From Pseudopithomyces maydicus (taxonomy: Eukaryota; Ascomycota; Dothideomycetes; Pleosporales; Didymosphaeriaceae), in NCBI GenBank assembly GCA_026873275.1, contig JANTUC010000004.1, positions 1,550,001 to 1,614,000 of the forward strand: a stretch of 64,000 nt of DNA, written 5' to 3'. The notes beneath the pieces are model-generated. The model did not search any database. It worked only from the letters and a program-made list of their open reading frames with translations, and was not told the DNA's origin. Below are positions 11,972 to 25,059 of this stretch, piece by piece (the first letter of the stretch is position 1; each line of letters starts with the position of its first letter). The position numbers and the translations under genes are program-made.

Positions 11972-12160
11972 TACTTTACTTCTACTAAAACTTAGTATTT
12001 CTAAAATCTTGCGTTCTTAGCAAGATTATAATTATATAATATATTATTTAGCTAGCCCTACTATCTAGTATATAACTAACTATTACTTTTATTTTAGTTG
12101 CTGGCGTCTTATATGTAATTCTTTCTTACTATCTTACGGTTTCTTGTCGTGATCGTAACA

Positions 12161-12896
12161 TATTACTTTTTATAAAGAACTTAAAAGTCCTTTATTTAAA
12201 TAAAAAATTATTCTTTTAATATATTAGCCTTTTTTTTGTAGAGGAGTTAATAGGAAAATAAGTTTATAAATTAGTTTTATTTAAAGGCTCTAGAATCTAC
12301 TTAGTATTTTATACCTTTTTACTAAAGCCCTATAAATTAAGGGATAGTAAAGAAACTATAAATCTAAAATTTATAAAGACTAATAAAAGCATCGCAATAA
12401 AAGAATATTATAAAATTAAAATACTATTAAATAAAAGAAAAGTAAAAGATATCCTTTCGTATTTAATAAAATAGAAGGGATAGAATAAGAAATATAATTA
12501 ATAGATTTTAAAGGAAAATATTAATAAAAAACTAATATTATAATTTATAAAACTAAAAAGAAGAAAATTAAGGTAGTTAATATTATTAAAATTAATTAAG
12601 CCGCATTATAAGGGCGTATTAATATTATTTTATAAAAGAGTAAATACTAAAGAGAGAGTATAAAGCCTAAACTAAAAATAAAATAATTATTAAAATCTTT
12701 TAGTTATAGCTATTATAGCTATAATTATAATAATTAATATTATTATAATTAAAGGGCGCCTTTACGGCGCTGTTATAAAGCTTTTTAACTACTATACTAC
12801 TTTAAAAACTATTATTATTAAAGGGGTGATTACACTTTTTATATTTAATTTTAAAAAGAGTAGTAGGGAGATAAGCAGTAACTAATATTAATATAT
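12161..12896 (+). mobile_element. 3' fragment of an A-like chromovirus (A2)
   Basis: 12161-12653 aligns with 6927-7420 of element A: the C-terminal pol region and the chromodomain, both with frame-breaking TAA/TAG. After 12653 the two sequences diverge, so A2 is a related but distinct element or has a different 3' end. 12654-12896 has no recognised content apart from a GGGCGCC/GGCGC patch near 12754-12772. The fragment is cut on the left by B and on the right by C1. Confidence 0.75.
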
Positions 12897-13233
12897 TAAA
12901 GTAGTGCTGGGTGCGTATAAGGATTTTTAATTAGAATTCTATAAATATCCTTAGTAGAGCGAGAAATCCAGGAACGTTAGGCGCCTGTAGTAGTAGTAAT
13001 TAGAGGAGTTACTATATAGGTATAGTAGACTAATATAATATATATAATAAATTAAAATTACTTAATAGAAAGGCCTTATCGTCGTTTTTATTTAAGTTAT
13101 AAGGTATAAAGGTAAAATAATCCTTTTATTAAAAATTTCTTTTAATAGATATATTAACTAAAGCCTTACCTAATATTATATAATTAATTAATTAAATTAT
13201 TTATTTATAGGGAGACTATCTCCTTATAATATA
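12897..13233 (-). repeat. 3' LTR of C1
   Basis: The 337 bp match the LTRs at 32062-32398, 44168-44504 and 49031-49367 in sequence and exact length. 12901-12995 keeps many CpG, CpA and TpG dinucleotides and is among the less mutated stretches of the window. Confidence 0.9.
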
Positions 13234-13480
13234 ATTCTTTTAAACTTTTTATCTTATAGTTCTATTATAAAATTAAAAGACTAGAACTCAAATCCTCCTA
13301 TTATAATAAATATATTAATTTAACTAATAACCCTATTTTTTAAAAAGAGTATAATAATTATTTTTTATATAACCCTCTTTATACACTCTAACCCTCTTTA
13401 GTAGTACTCTACTATTATATAAAAGCTATTATTATATTATTTTAAATAAAATTAATTTTAAATGCCGCCGAGCCAGTATA

Positions 13481-16400
13481 CTACTTATAAGTAAAAAAGT
13501 ATAATTAATCTAGTAACTTATATTATTTAGTAAATTTTAATTTAAAGGCTCTTTTTTAGCTGCTTTATAGGTCTTTTATACCTAAATAGTTTAAGTAGTA
13601 ATATTATTATAATAAATTTATACTACCTCCTTCTATTTCTCTTTTATAAAATCCTTTCTTTTAAGCAAATTATATAAAGCCTATTTTATTTAAATATTAT
13701 TTTATAGCTCCTAATAAATTAACACCTATATAACTATATTTTTAAGAACTAGCCTACTATTACCTAAAAAGGCTATTTAATATCTTTAAATATATTTAAA
13801 TATCTTAAAGGCGTATATAGGGCTATAGTTAAATATTAGTAAATAAGCGTAATTTTCTTATAAATACCTATTTTTAAATTCTTTATTATATATCTGTTAT
13901 TCTAGACGCGAATAAATTATAATAATATTATATATTACTGCTTAGTTATATTACTAGTTAATTTATAAAGAAGATATAAATTTAAGATATAAATTATTTT
14001 AGCCTTAATAAAGTATTTTTTCTATTTAAATTTAAAATAAGTAGTCTTTTATTTAAGCGGGAAATCCTTTTTATCTTTTTATATTTTTATATAGCCTAAC
14101 TTAAATAAGTTCTTAAAATCTCGCTATTACTAGTACTTTATTAAATACTTATAAAAACTATTTAATAGCTTAGTGCAGTTCTTATTATCCTTATTATTTT
14201 ATAAAATTAATTTTTATATTATCTCTACCTTTAAGTTGCTATACACCGCTTATATAATATTTAAATTAATATAGTAAAAATATATTATATCTCTAGACTT
14301 TATAAATTTAGTATAGTAGAGGTAGCTGATTAATTTATATTATTTTTATAATATTATATATAGGGTGTAATATTCCAGATTAGTTCGCATAATAATTTAA
14401 ATAATAAAGTAGTATATAGTCTAATACTAATTTAAGTTTAATTTTCTATTAATCTAGCGAGTGTGGAAGTTATATATATTATATAACTTATTTAGAATTT
14501 CCTTAAACTAATTATTTTAGAGCACTCAGCTAAAGATATCTTAAATAATTATTTTTATATTTTAAAACTGCTAAATTATTAGTATAAGCTCTAGTGTTTT
14601 AATAACTATAAAATAATTAATAATAATAATTATCTTTACCGGCATAAATTAGTAAGATATTAAATTATTTATTTTATAAAATCCGCGCTCCCCTTATTAC
14701 TAAAAAATATAAATAATAGTACCTATTTTTATATCGCCCTACTAGTAAGGCTGGCTTTAGAGTACTAATAAAATATATATTTTAATAATATAGTTCTTAG
14801 CTTAGATAGTTAAACCTATAAAATTAATTATAATTTTTATATACTTATAATAAATTATCTAATTTTATTCTATATTATACTTTAAGTATTTTAATCCCTT
14901 AGAGACTCCTGCGCAGTAAGTATTATATTATATTTTAAATAACTTTACTTATTTATTATAAGTTAATATCTTTTTATATAATTATTTTTTCAAAGCCTCC
15001 TTTAAAAGTTATACTATTTATTAATTTAGCTATTTATATTTATAAGAATAGGTACCCTCCTATATTATATAATTATATACTATTAATTTATCCTCCTAAT
15101 CTTATATAATATTATTAAGGAAGAGAATACAGGCATCTTTAATATAATTAAATACTTAATACTTTATATACACTATCTCTTTCTAGTTATTATACTATTT
15201 AATACTAACCTAGTAAATAGTAGCTAAAAAAATTCTAAAGTACTATATAAAAGCTGCCTAAATATATTATACCTTTTTATATTCTATAAAAGCCTATTTA
15301 TATTTAATTCTATTATATTTATTAGTTAAAGCTGTATATTCTCTATTACTAAAATTATATTACTAACTATTTCTAAATTAAATAGGGTAAATAAAATAAG
15401 GGCACTTATTATAGGCGGGCGGCTTAATACTGCCTTTATTATAAGCGATATTAATATTCTATAAAGAAAAATAATTCTTTATATATACTTTTTAATTAGA
15501 CTTATAAGTGAACTCTGCAGAGACTCTATAGCTTATTTTATTATTTAGGTAGTATAGGGCGAAATTAAGCTAATTACTATAATAAATATTTAAGAATTTA
15601 CTAAACTCTTAGCTTAAAAAATAGGAAAAATTTATTTTAGGCTTATTTTTATAAGCTCCCCCTTTTTAGAGGCTAATTAGGATAAGTAAAAATAAATTTT
15701 TTAAATAAAATTAAAGCTGCTACCTATTTTTAAACTCTTTTATAAAGAATTACTATCCCTTTAGCTTCTTTAAGTCCTATAATAATTTATTTATATACTA
15801 AAAGTTTAAGAGGTTAAATATAATTTTAAATTAATTAAAGTTATTTATCTCCCCCTTACTAGCCTTTTTTTAAATTATTATAAAAATAATTTTAATTTTT
15901 TAGATATCTATAGTAATAAGGTGCTATACTTTATTAATTCTAGATTCTAGTATTTAGCTCTTATTTAATTAATATATAATTTAGGTAAATAAAAGCCGAC
16001 AGACGCTTATTAAATTTTTAGTTTATAAAATAATATATTATAGTCTAATTAGAGTGTTGCGTTATATTTATAATTATAGGGAGTAAGGCTATATAATATT
16101 ATTAATTAAATTAAGACCCTAACGCTCCTCTACTTTTTTTAAGTATATTAATTATTTTTCTTATATACTTCTCCTCTAAGGTTTATATATTTTAAATTTA
16201 TAAATAGACCTCTATTTAATGCTAAGAGTCTCTTAAAGAATTAAGTTATTTTTTAATTCCGCTTAATATGTCTTCCCAGCACTATAATAATAATAATAAA
16301 TTTTATAAAGTTATTACTATATATATATAGAATTTTTTAATAAGTTTTTTAATATATAACTAGCGACTGCTAATAAGCGGTGTATAAGTAATTACTAATA

Positions 16401-17093
16401 ATTAAGTTTTTACCTAATAGGATATATTATTAATAGTTAGTTAAATTATTAAACCTTTATAATATTATTTACTAATTATTATTTAACTGCGCAGTATATT
16501 TTTTAAAACTCTTTTAGTTTTAGCTTAACACTATAGTAATTATAATAAAAGGGGTATTTTTTATAAATAATACTTATTTAGTGGTCTTCCGCCCTATAAA
16601 CTATTTCTTTTAATTTATTCTTAATATATTATCTTTTTAAGGATTTTAAATAGGTGTTAAGGATAACCAGCACTTTAAAATAAATAACTAAGATTAGGGT
16701 ATTAATAAAGATAATTAATAAGTTTATAAAGTAGGAGAAAGTAGAGTAGATAGTAAAAAGATTTTTTTATTTACTATTCTTTTAATTTTAGTTTTTATTT
16801 ATAGCCCCGCTTATTCTTTATTATTATTTAATAACTATCTAATCTATAAATAAATAAAATATTTTATTTTCTAACCGCTGCTTTATAGATCCTCTTTTTT
16901 AACTTAATTTTTCTTTTTATATACTCTCTAATTTACTATCCCTTTATTAGACCTATTATTTAATATTCCTTTATTAGCTTATACCTAACCGCTATTCTTA
17001 TTAACCTCTTAATTCTAATTTATAAAGCTTCTGCATTTACGCTGCGCTTATATAATATAATAATATATTTATTTGTAATTATTTATAGGCTAT
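13481..17093 (-). pseudogene. Putative ORF2 of element C1, unidentified
   Basis: This is the reverse-complement counterpart of the possible second ORF described in C2 (40302-43919). The start codon position has decayed: the complement of 17091-17093 is ATA where C2 has ATG. I do not recognise a domain. Confidence 0.4.
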
Positions 17094-17369
17094 TTTATTT
17101 ATTTATTATATTTAGCTAGACCGCCTATTAGTATTATAAATATTACTTTATTTTTTCATTTACTAATTAGGACGCTATCTATTACTAAGCTAACTTAAAA
17201 ATATTTACTCTATAAGTTTGCGTTATTATTAAGTTATATTATATATTAGTACGCGAAGGCTAATAATACTAAAAAGGTTTAATATAGGTTAGTATAATTA
17301 ATTAAGTTAAATTATTTAATAAGATAGTAAACAGGTTACCTATATATTATTTTATTAGTTAATATACTA

Positions 17370-20300
17370 TACTAGTGCGCTCTAGCGCTATTTTAAGCTA
17401 TAAAAATACTAAATATTTTTATTATTATTATCTTAATTATATTGCTAAAACTTAAATTTTTCTACGCCTATATGTCTATAATCCTTTTAAACTTTTTTAT
17501 TATAGTCTTTTATAACTTTTAAATTATAAAGCTAATTCTTTTCTTTAGAATTTTAACTCTAAAATACTAATTAAACTATTTACTATTACTTACTGCTCTT
17601 TTTTATTTAATAAAGTATTTAAATTATCCTTTTTTAAATACTTAAAATAGTTATTTTTATAGATATCTATATAGGGGATCTTAATATTAGAGTAATATAA
17701 TTAATATTTTAGTATTACTAGTTTAGAGTTCCTATTTTAAAAATATTAACTCTCTACTATCTATAGCTATATTTTCTAAATATTCTTTAAGTTTTTATTA
17801 TAATATAGGTTACTATCCTATAGTTTTAAAAGTAATATGAAGTTATTATCTATTTTTAATTAATAGAATATTTTAAGCTTATATCCTAATATAGTTATAT
17901 AAAATTTTACTCTATTTAATTTAGCAAGATAGTAGTAACTATAATTTTAATATATTTTAACTACTCTATATAGCTTTAGCTATTTTAGGTTAAGCTTTTA
18001 CTTTTTAAATATATTTATCTCCTTAAATAAATCCTATAGTAAAACTATATCCCCTATATTAATATTCTAGTAGAAGATTTCTCTATAAGTATTTTAATAT
18101 TCTTTTTTTAAGTTATATTCTCTACGTGCGCTCTTTAGATTCTATAATAATTTTATTATAAATATTTAGCTACGCTGCTTATATAACTAATAATTATTCT
18201 TTATTATATACTAAATTCTATAAAAATATTTACTAGATTAGGATTTTTAGCTCTATTAAAAAAATAAAATTTTATTCTATTATTAACTATATAGGCGGGT
18301 AGCTAGTAGACTTATAAATTAATATTTTATCTACTAATAATATTATAAAAAAATTATTTATCTACTCTTTTTATAGCTTTGCTAGGGCCTTTATAATAAA
18401 AATATAACTAAATTCTATAAAGCTATTTACTTAGGGGTTCTATACTAAAGTAATTACTTTTTTTATTCTTTACCTTTAAGCTAGCTTATTAAGCTATATT
18501 TTATTTTTAAAACTATTATTTATTATAAGCTCTTAGGTCTATAACTAGTAATAAATAATATTTTTATAAAAAAACTTTATAATTTCTTTTAACCTAATTT
18601 TATAAAGCGCTTTTATTTTTAGCTAATTAATAACCTACTCTTAAACTATTATAAGGAATAAATACCCTCTACTATATAATATATATATAATATCTATAAA
18701 TACCTTTTCCTATAGAGTCTGGCTATATATAGTGGTTAGTATATATTATATCCTTTTTAATAAGTAGATTTAGTATTTAATATAAGTAATAATATATTTT
18801 TTTACTGTATTTTAGAGGTCCTTTTATTAGTATTATTAAATAATAGTAATAGTAGTTCTATTAATACTCTAATATTTAAGCTGTATATAAACCTTTATAA
18901 TTATAATTTCCTAAATTATTTTATTATCTATAACTCTCCTTACTATTATATTTTTAAATACCTTTTTAAACAGTATTAAGTCTAAAAAGTAGAAGATTAA
19001 AATTTATTATTTTTATACTCTTCTTTTTCTAACTAGTATTCCTATAGGAACGCACTAATATACTAAATATTAAATAATTTTTTTAAACTTATTTTTATAC
19101 TTAGCCACTAGCAGATAATTATTTATAAATATTTTATAAATTAATAGGTTATATTTTATACTCTTATATATAGTATAATTAATATATATATCTAGATTAT
19201 CCTTAGGGTCTTTTAGCGGCTGCTAATTATTTAATTAAAAATATTAGAATAGTATATTAATAATAATATACTTCTTTCCTTTTATATATTTAATCTTAAA
19301 ATTCTACAGTAAAATAATAATTATTTATTAATTTATTAATAAGCCTAGCACTTTTATACCCACTTAATTTAATTAATAAATTAAAATTTAAGCGTCTATT
19401 TTAATTATAAAATATACTCTATATAGGTAGTACTGCAGCTTCTTTAGTACTTATAGTATTATTTTAACTTTTAATTTAGTAAAGTGCCACTTTTACTGTT
19501 CTATAGATTATATAATATTTTTAAATTATATAGAGTAACGCTTTCTATTAGCTTTTAATTATTTAATTATTATTTTTACTCCCTAAGCACTTATATCTAC
19601 CCTTAAGTATACTATTTATTTAAAGTTATAATCTAGTGCCACTAGTATTAACACTAATATAATAGTATACTTAAGTTTATTTATAGCTTTCTACTAAGAT
19701 TTTCCCTATAAAAAATTAATATTTTTTTTATTAGGTAAAAGAGAGGCTTTATAATTAGTATAAAATAATAGACCTATTACTAGTAGTAGATATATATTTT
19801 TATAAATATTCTAACCTCCTTTTAATTATAATATATTAGCTAATTAAGAATCTTCTTTATTTTTGATTTTTAAGAGTATTATTTTATAATATTAATTTTA
19901 TAATTAATTACTACTAGGCAATCTATTTCTTAGAAATACTTTACTTTAAATATTATATCTTTAGCCCTCTTTATATTTATTAGAACTTAGTCTACCTTTT
20001 AGATATATTTTAATATATATTTATAAATACTAAGTAATTTTAATATTAGTAATAGATCTACTTCCCCTTTTACTCCCCTTATATATATATTATTAATAAA
20101 TAGGGTGCAGTTATATAAGTAGTATTTTTATAAAACTTTAAGAACGGCGTAAAGGAATATAGTAAATATATTTATTATACTTTAGAATAGGGTGCACTAT
20201 TATATTAGTAGACTAGTTATTATAATAATAGTAATATTATAATTATTTTTATAAAATTCTAGTTAGTTATATCCTAAAAAAAATTTACTAGTATAATTAG

Positions 20301-23300
20301 AAAGCTGCTGGTAAATATCTTTAAAAAGTTATTTATATATAATAAGAATATTATATTTTATATAATTACTTTATTTATCTTCTAGGCGTTAAAGATAAAC
20401 CGATACTTAAAGTCCTTTTTTAATACTAGAAACTATAAATTATAGTATTAGTTATTATATTTTTTATAATACCTTATATAATATATTTTTATACTATTTT
20501 TATTACTATATTTTATAGCTTTTTTAAAGGTCGGAAAGTAGACTTCTGCTAAATAATATATTTAATAGTATAAATTTAATATAATAATATTATATTAGGA
20601 AAGAATCTTCCTATTTTATTAAAATTCAATATAATCGCCCCCTTTTAATTATATATTATTTTCTTTATTAAAGCCACTTCTTTTAGGTACAGATAAAAAC
20701 TAAATTAAAAGATTTTAAATTAAGCTTTTATTAGTTTAATTTCTTTAGTAAACCTAGCGTACCTTTTCTTAAATAGATAATTATATAGACTTAGGGAGCT
20801 AGCGCAAAAGTATAAAATTATTTTTATTTATATATTTACCTACTTTTTTAATTAAGATTACTAAAGTTATTAATTACTTAATAGTCTCTTGATATATCTA
20901 TTAGGCGAATTTTATTAGTTATTCTCTTATATATAATATTTATCTCCTTTTATTACTTAATTATACTTAAGTTCGCCACCCTCTACCTCTTACTATTATA
21001 ATAAAAGAGCTGTTTCTAAAGGAGTATTAAAATAGATAAGTATTTTTTTAGCTTTTTTTATTTTTTTACTTCTATTATTGCACGTCTCGTATAGTATTAC
21101 TTATATTTATATAAATATAAAAATACCTCTTATAGTTAGTAACTAGCTTATTTATATATTTATTCTAGTCTATTACTTTTTTTAGTTCCTAAGTAAAATA
21201 TAGATTTTATAATTTACCTAGCTCTATATCTATTTTAATTAAAATATAATTATAGATATAGCTGACTTTAGCTATAAATAATTATACTTTTTTATTATAC
21301 TTATATTTTCCCTAATATAGCTTTTTAAAGGAGTTATTCTTTTTACTTTATAGATTAGAGATAATAATTGCGTTTAATATTTTTATAATATAAGGGCTAT
21401 ATATATCTAAACCTAATATAAGTAGATTAAACGCGATAAAGATAGTATTTTATTATAAATTAAAGGAGAATATCTGGCAGTATAATTAATTCTATATAAT
21501 ATATTATATATTTAGTCTTACTACTGCGTACTATAATACCCCTAAAATAATAGATTAAATTAGATTCTTTACTATATAAAAGTAAGTAATTATTATTACT
21601 ATTCCTACTTATACCCTAATATTATAAGTAGTCTTTATAATTAGCAACTCTCCTTTATCTATAAATATTAATATATTTTATTTATACTCCTTTAAAATAT
21701 TTTTATAAACTAAGTGCAGCGCTCTTACTGCACTCTTTTAAATTAAATTAATTTATAACTTAATATTAATAAGGTATTTTACTTAGTGCTTATCCCTATT
21801 AAATTATATTTATAAAATAGGGAGTTCTTGTATAAGTATAGCTAAACTATTATTCTATTTTTATATTTAAATCTTTTTTATAATATTATTATCTCTTTAA
21901 GCCTTTTAGGTATCTTTTTTATTAAATACTTAGTGCCCTATTTTCTTAACTTTTATAACTTCTTTAAATAGGGCTTTAAAATCTATAGCTTTTTAATTCT
22001 ATTCTAAATACTTTTAAATTAAATATACTAATTTCTACTCTTTTAGCGCTAGCGCGTTAAACTAGCTAATAGAATAATATATAAATAATTTATATACTAT
22101 TTTACTAGCCTAGTCCCCCTCTTTTTTATTATTTATAGCTTAGTAAATCTTATCTACCTTAATTAGATAGTATATTTTAAATATAATATTTCCTTTTATG
22201 AATTAGACTAATTTATTTTATTAAATATAATTAGTCTCTTCTTCTTAGTTAATAGCTTGCTATAGCGATTAATAAAATTTAAAATAATAAATAAAATTTT
22301 TTATAGTAAAATACTAAATCTCTTAATTTAATAACTTTTAAATAATATTTATTTTAAAAGTTTCTAGGTTAATGCTCTAGTATCTCTTACCTAATTAGAC
22401 TTTTAACTATAAAAGCTCTTTTATTACTCTACTTAAAGTATTAACTAAAGATATTATATATCTTTATAAAAGATTTATTAAGGGTTACTTAAAAGAATTT
22501 AAAAGCTTAAATCTTTATATAGTAGGTAATAAAATTATTAAGTCCTAAGCGTCTTACTTAATAAAAGGATATAAAATAAAAGAATTAGGTATAGGCGCTT
22601 ATTAATTAATTATATTATTTTAATTATAATAGAATACTACCTTTAAAGTAGTATAGCTTTATAGACTACTCTAAAAGGCCCTTTAAACTTTTATAATAAA
22701 AATATAAGATTATAATAAAGTAAAATTACTACTAGGCAGAGGCTATAATAGTCTATATAATTAAAACTTAGTCTATATATTTACTTTCTTTAAATCCTCT
22801 TTAAGGTAATCCTTTTTAAAGCTATTAATTATATTATAAAGAATAGAATATACCTTTTATAAACTACTCTTAAATATATTAATCGCCTTAAAGAGGATTT
22901 TAAAATTATATTTATCTATTATAACTTTTAATATAGTATTACCCTACACCCGCGCCCTAAAAATTATAGGTAAAATATTACTTTATAGCTTTAATTAAAC
23001 CTCTTAATAAGTCTAGTCCTATACTTATTAATTAATAATTTAAAATCTCTTCTTAACCTTTTATAGGAGCCACTTATATTATCTTATAAATAAAGCTATA
23101 TTAGATACATCTCTTAGTAAGTAGTTTATATTACTAAATTAAAAGTAGGAGGACCTAAAAGATTAATTATAAAAATAGTAGGCCTAGTTCCTCTTATATA
23201 ATTAAATAAGTTATAGGTAATAACTTATATTATATTTTAATAATCTATCGCTAAAACACACCTTATTATTTTTTTATTTATTCTTAGGTGCCTAGCTTCT

Positions 23301-24396
23301 GTTTTTATATTAATTTTATTATAAGTAAGGCCTTCTACCTTACTAAAAATTAATATAGTTTTATAGGGACCTTAATAAGTTTATAAGTAGTCTAGTATTT
23401 TTATTTAAATTATTTAAGTAGGTAGCTAATCTAGCTAGCTAACTTAATATAATTTAGCTTAAAAAGTATCTTAAGGACTTTATATTCTAATTAATATTCT
23501 TTATTCCTTAGAGGTACTTATAGCCCAACTTTTTAATAGTTAATATAATTTTTTAAGTATTTAGGCTTATTTCCTTTAAATTTTTATATAATTATTATAT
23601 TCTTATATCCCTATTAGCCTTAAAAGTAACTTTAAGATAATTTAATAATACTAGCACTATTTATAATTAAATAATTAATAAAATTTATAAGTAATTATAC
23701 TAATTTACTTGCTTTATATCCTTAGCTAAAATAAAATTATAAGTATACTAGTTATTTTAGCTTATATATATAGAATTATAGCTTAAAATACCCTTTCTCT
23801 ACTCCTCTAATCCCTTTATAAAAGTATAGATAGCATTTATATTATATATAAATAAATTACTAGGCGTAGGCCTAAATAATAGTATATATAATAATATATA
23901 CTTTTTATCTTACTAATATAATTCTTAAAAAAAAAGAAGCCTTTTTTATACTTTTAAATTTAATTTTACTCTATATAGGCCCCCGCATATACTATAAACT
24001 TAATATAATATTATATTACTCTTAGCTTAGGGTCTTAAGAAGCATTAAAATAGAACTTTTTTAAAAAGGGTTAGCTTACTATTATTTAAAAAATATTTAT
24101 CTCCTTCTAATAAGCTAGAATAGCCTTTTAAAGGCCCTTTTAATTATTCTCCTTAAATTCTTTTATAAACCTAATTATGGGCTTTAGTTAAGTTTAATAG
24201 AAATTTAGAAGTTATAAGAGCTTATTAAGATTATTATATTAATAATAATTAGTAACACGATTATAGTCCTCTAGGAACTCTATTATATTATTACTATTAA
24301 AATATAGTAAGAGGCCTAGTATATATAGCTATAATATATATCTTTTACTTATAAAGGGCATTTAATACTTTCTAAAATAAATTCGCTTAGAGTCTA
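17370..24396 (-). pseudogene. pol: gag-pol pseudogene of element C1
   Basis: This is collinear with C2 gag-pol. The RT active-site counterpart of C2 FINN (37297) lies at 20089-20100 on the minus strand. Integrase lies on the low-coordinate side (about 17860-19130) and gag near 23100-24180. All frames are interrupted. An internal GCGCTAGCGC palindrome survives at 22046-22055. Confidence 0.75.
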
Positions 24397-24475
24397 ACCT
24401 ATTCTTATTACTTTTAAGTAGGGTAGGTAACTTTTAGCTACTAGAGTTACTAAGTAGGCTATATTTAATATATAT

Positions 24476-24482
24476 ACTGTAA
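24476..24482. other. Abrupt junction between C1 and D
   Basis: Left of the junction the sequence follows C1 (compare the reverse complement of C2 near 32918). Right of it the sequence follows D (compare the reverse complement of B near 10072). Neither element shows its terminus here. C1 lacks its 5' LTR and D lacks about 2.1 kb of 5' sequence, so a deletion or rearrangement joined them. The junction lies in a run of alternating T and A. Confidence 0.7.
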
Positions 24483-25059
24483 TATACTACTAGTATAGTT
24501 AGAAAAATTAAAAAAAATTATTTTTAAAAAGGATAGATAGAGTACTATAATAATACTTACTAAATCTATTATAAATATAAATATATTATAGAATAGTGGC
24601 TATAGGGCCTAATTTATAAATATATTTTAAAAGTAAGTATATATAATACTAATTATAGAGTAAACTATAATATAGTATACTAAGATATTACTTACTAGAA
24701 GAATTATAAAAGGAAATACTTTATATACTATTATATAAAAGAAGAGGATATTATAGACCTATTTAGTAAAAAGTACTAAAGGATAACTCTAGATAAATAT
24801 ATATTAAAAAGATATAATTAGTATAGGTAAAATAATACTAAAAAGAAAAGGAATACCTAAACTAAGCTAAGACTTATTTTAATAAGCTCTATATAAAATA
24901 TAACTAAAAATAAAATATTACTTACTTAGAGAGAAATTTAAAGAAACTAAGTAATATTAATAATAAGTTAAGAAACTAATATACTACTAAAAAATAAATT
25001 ATACTAGTAAAAGCGCCCTTATAAAAGTTTATAGAGTAAATTAGGATAATAACTTATAT

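Larger units (their letters stand above)
8356..12160 (-). mobile_element. Gypsy element B, 5' part (LTR, gag, protease, RT N-terminus)
   Basis: Reading from 12160 leftward, the element starts with TGTTACGATCACGAC, a classic LTR 5' end whose first ~60 bases are barely mutated. It then runs through a repeat-bearing LTR, a gag region and a protease-like LINPKTTKYL motif (9401-9440; D has LINSKVTKYLISP). The N-terminal half of RT follows, with a FIKFNI motif near 8520-8560. The reading breaks at the catalytic YLD motif, where A is inserted. B and D align from 10072 to 8356. Target duplication on the right would be 12161-12165; its partner is outside the window. Confidence 0.82.
12897..24475 (-). 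mobile_element. Large Gypsy element C1, minus strand, 5' end missing
   Basis: This 11.6-kb copy is collinear, in reverse complement, with C2 (32918-44504); C1 position is about 57400 minus C2 position. It has the 3' LTR at its left end, then the putative second ORF, gag-pol, and part of the 5' leader. It stops near 24475 inside the leader. The equivalents of C2 32062-32917 (5' LTR plus ~520 bp) are lost where it meets D, so no target duplication can be tested. It is RIP-mutated throughout. Confidence 0.88.

Noticed and set aside
12754..12772. Rho-independent terminator-like GGGCGCC/GGCGC patch
   Set aside because: It lies in eukaryotic transposon debris with no gene upstream; the symmetry is short and imperfect.
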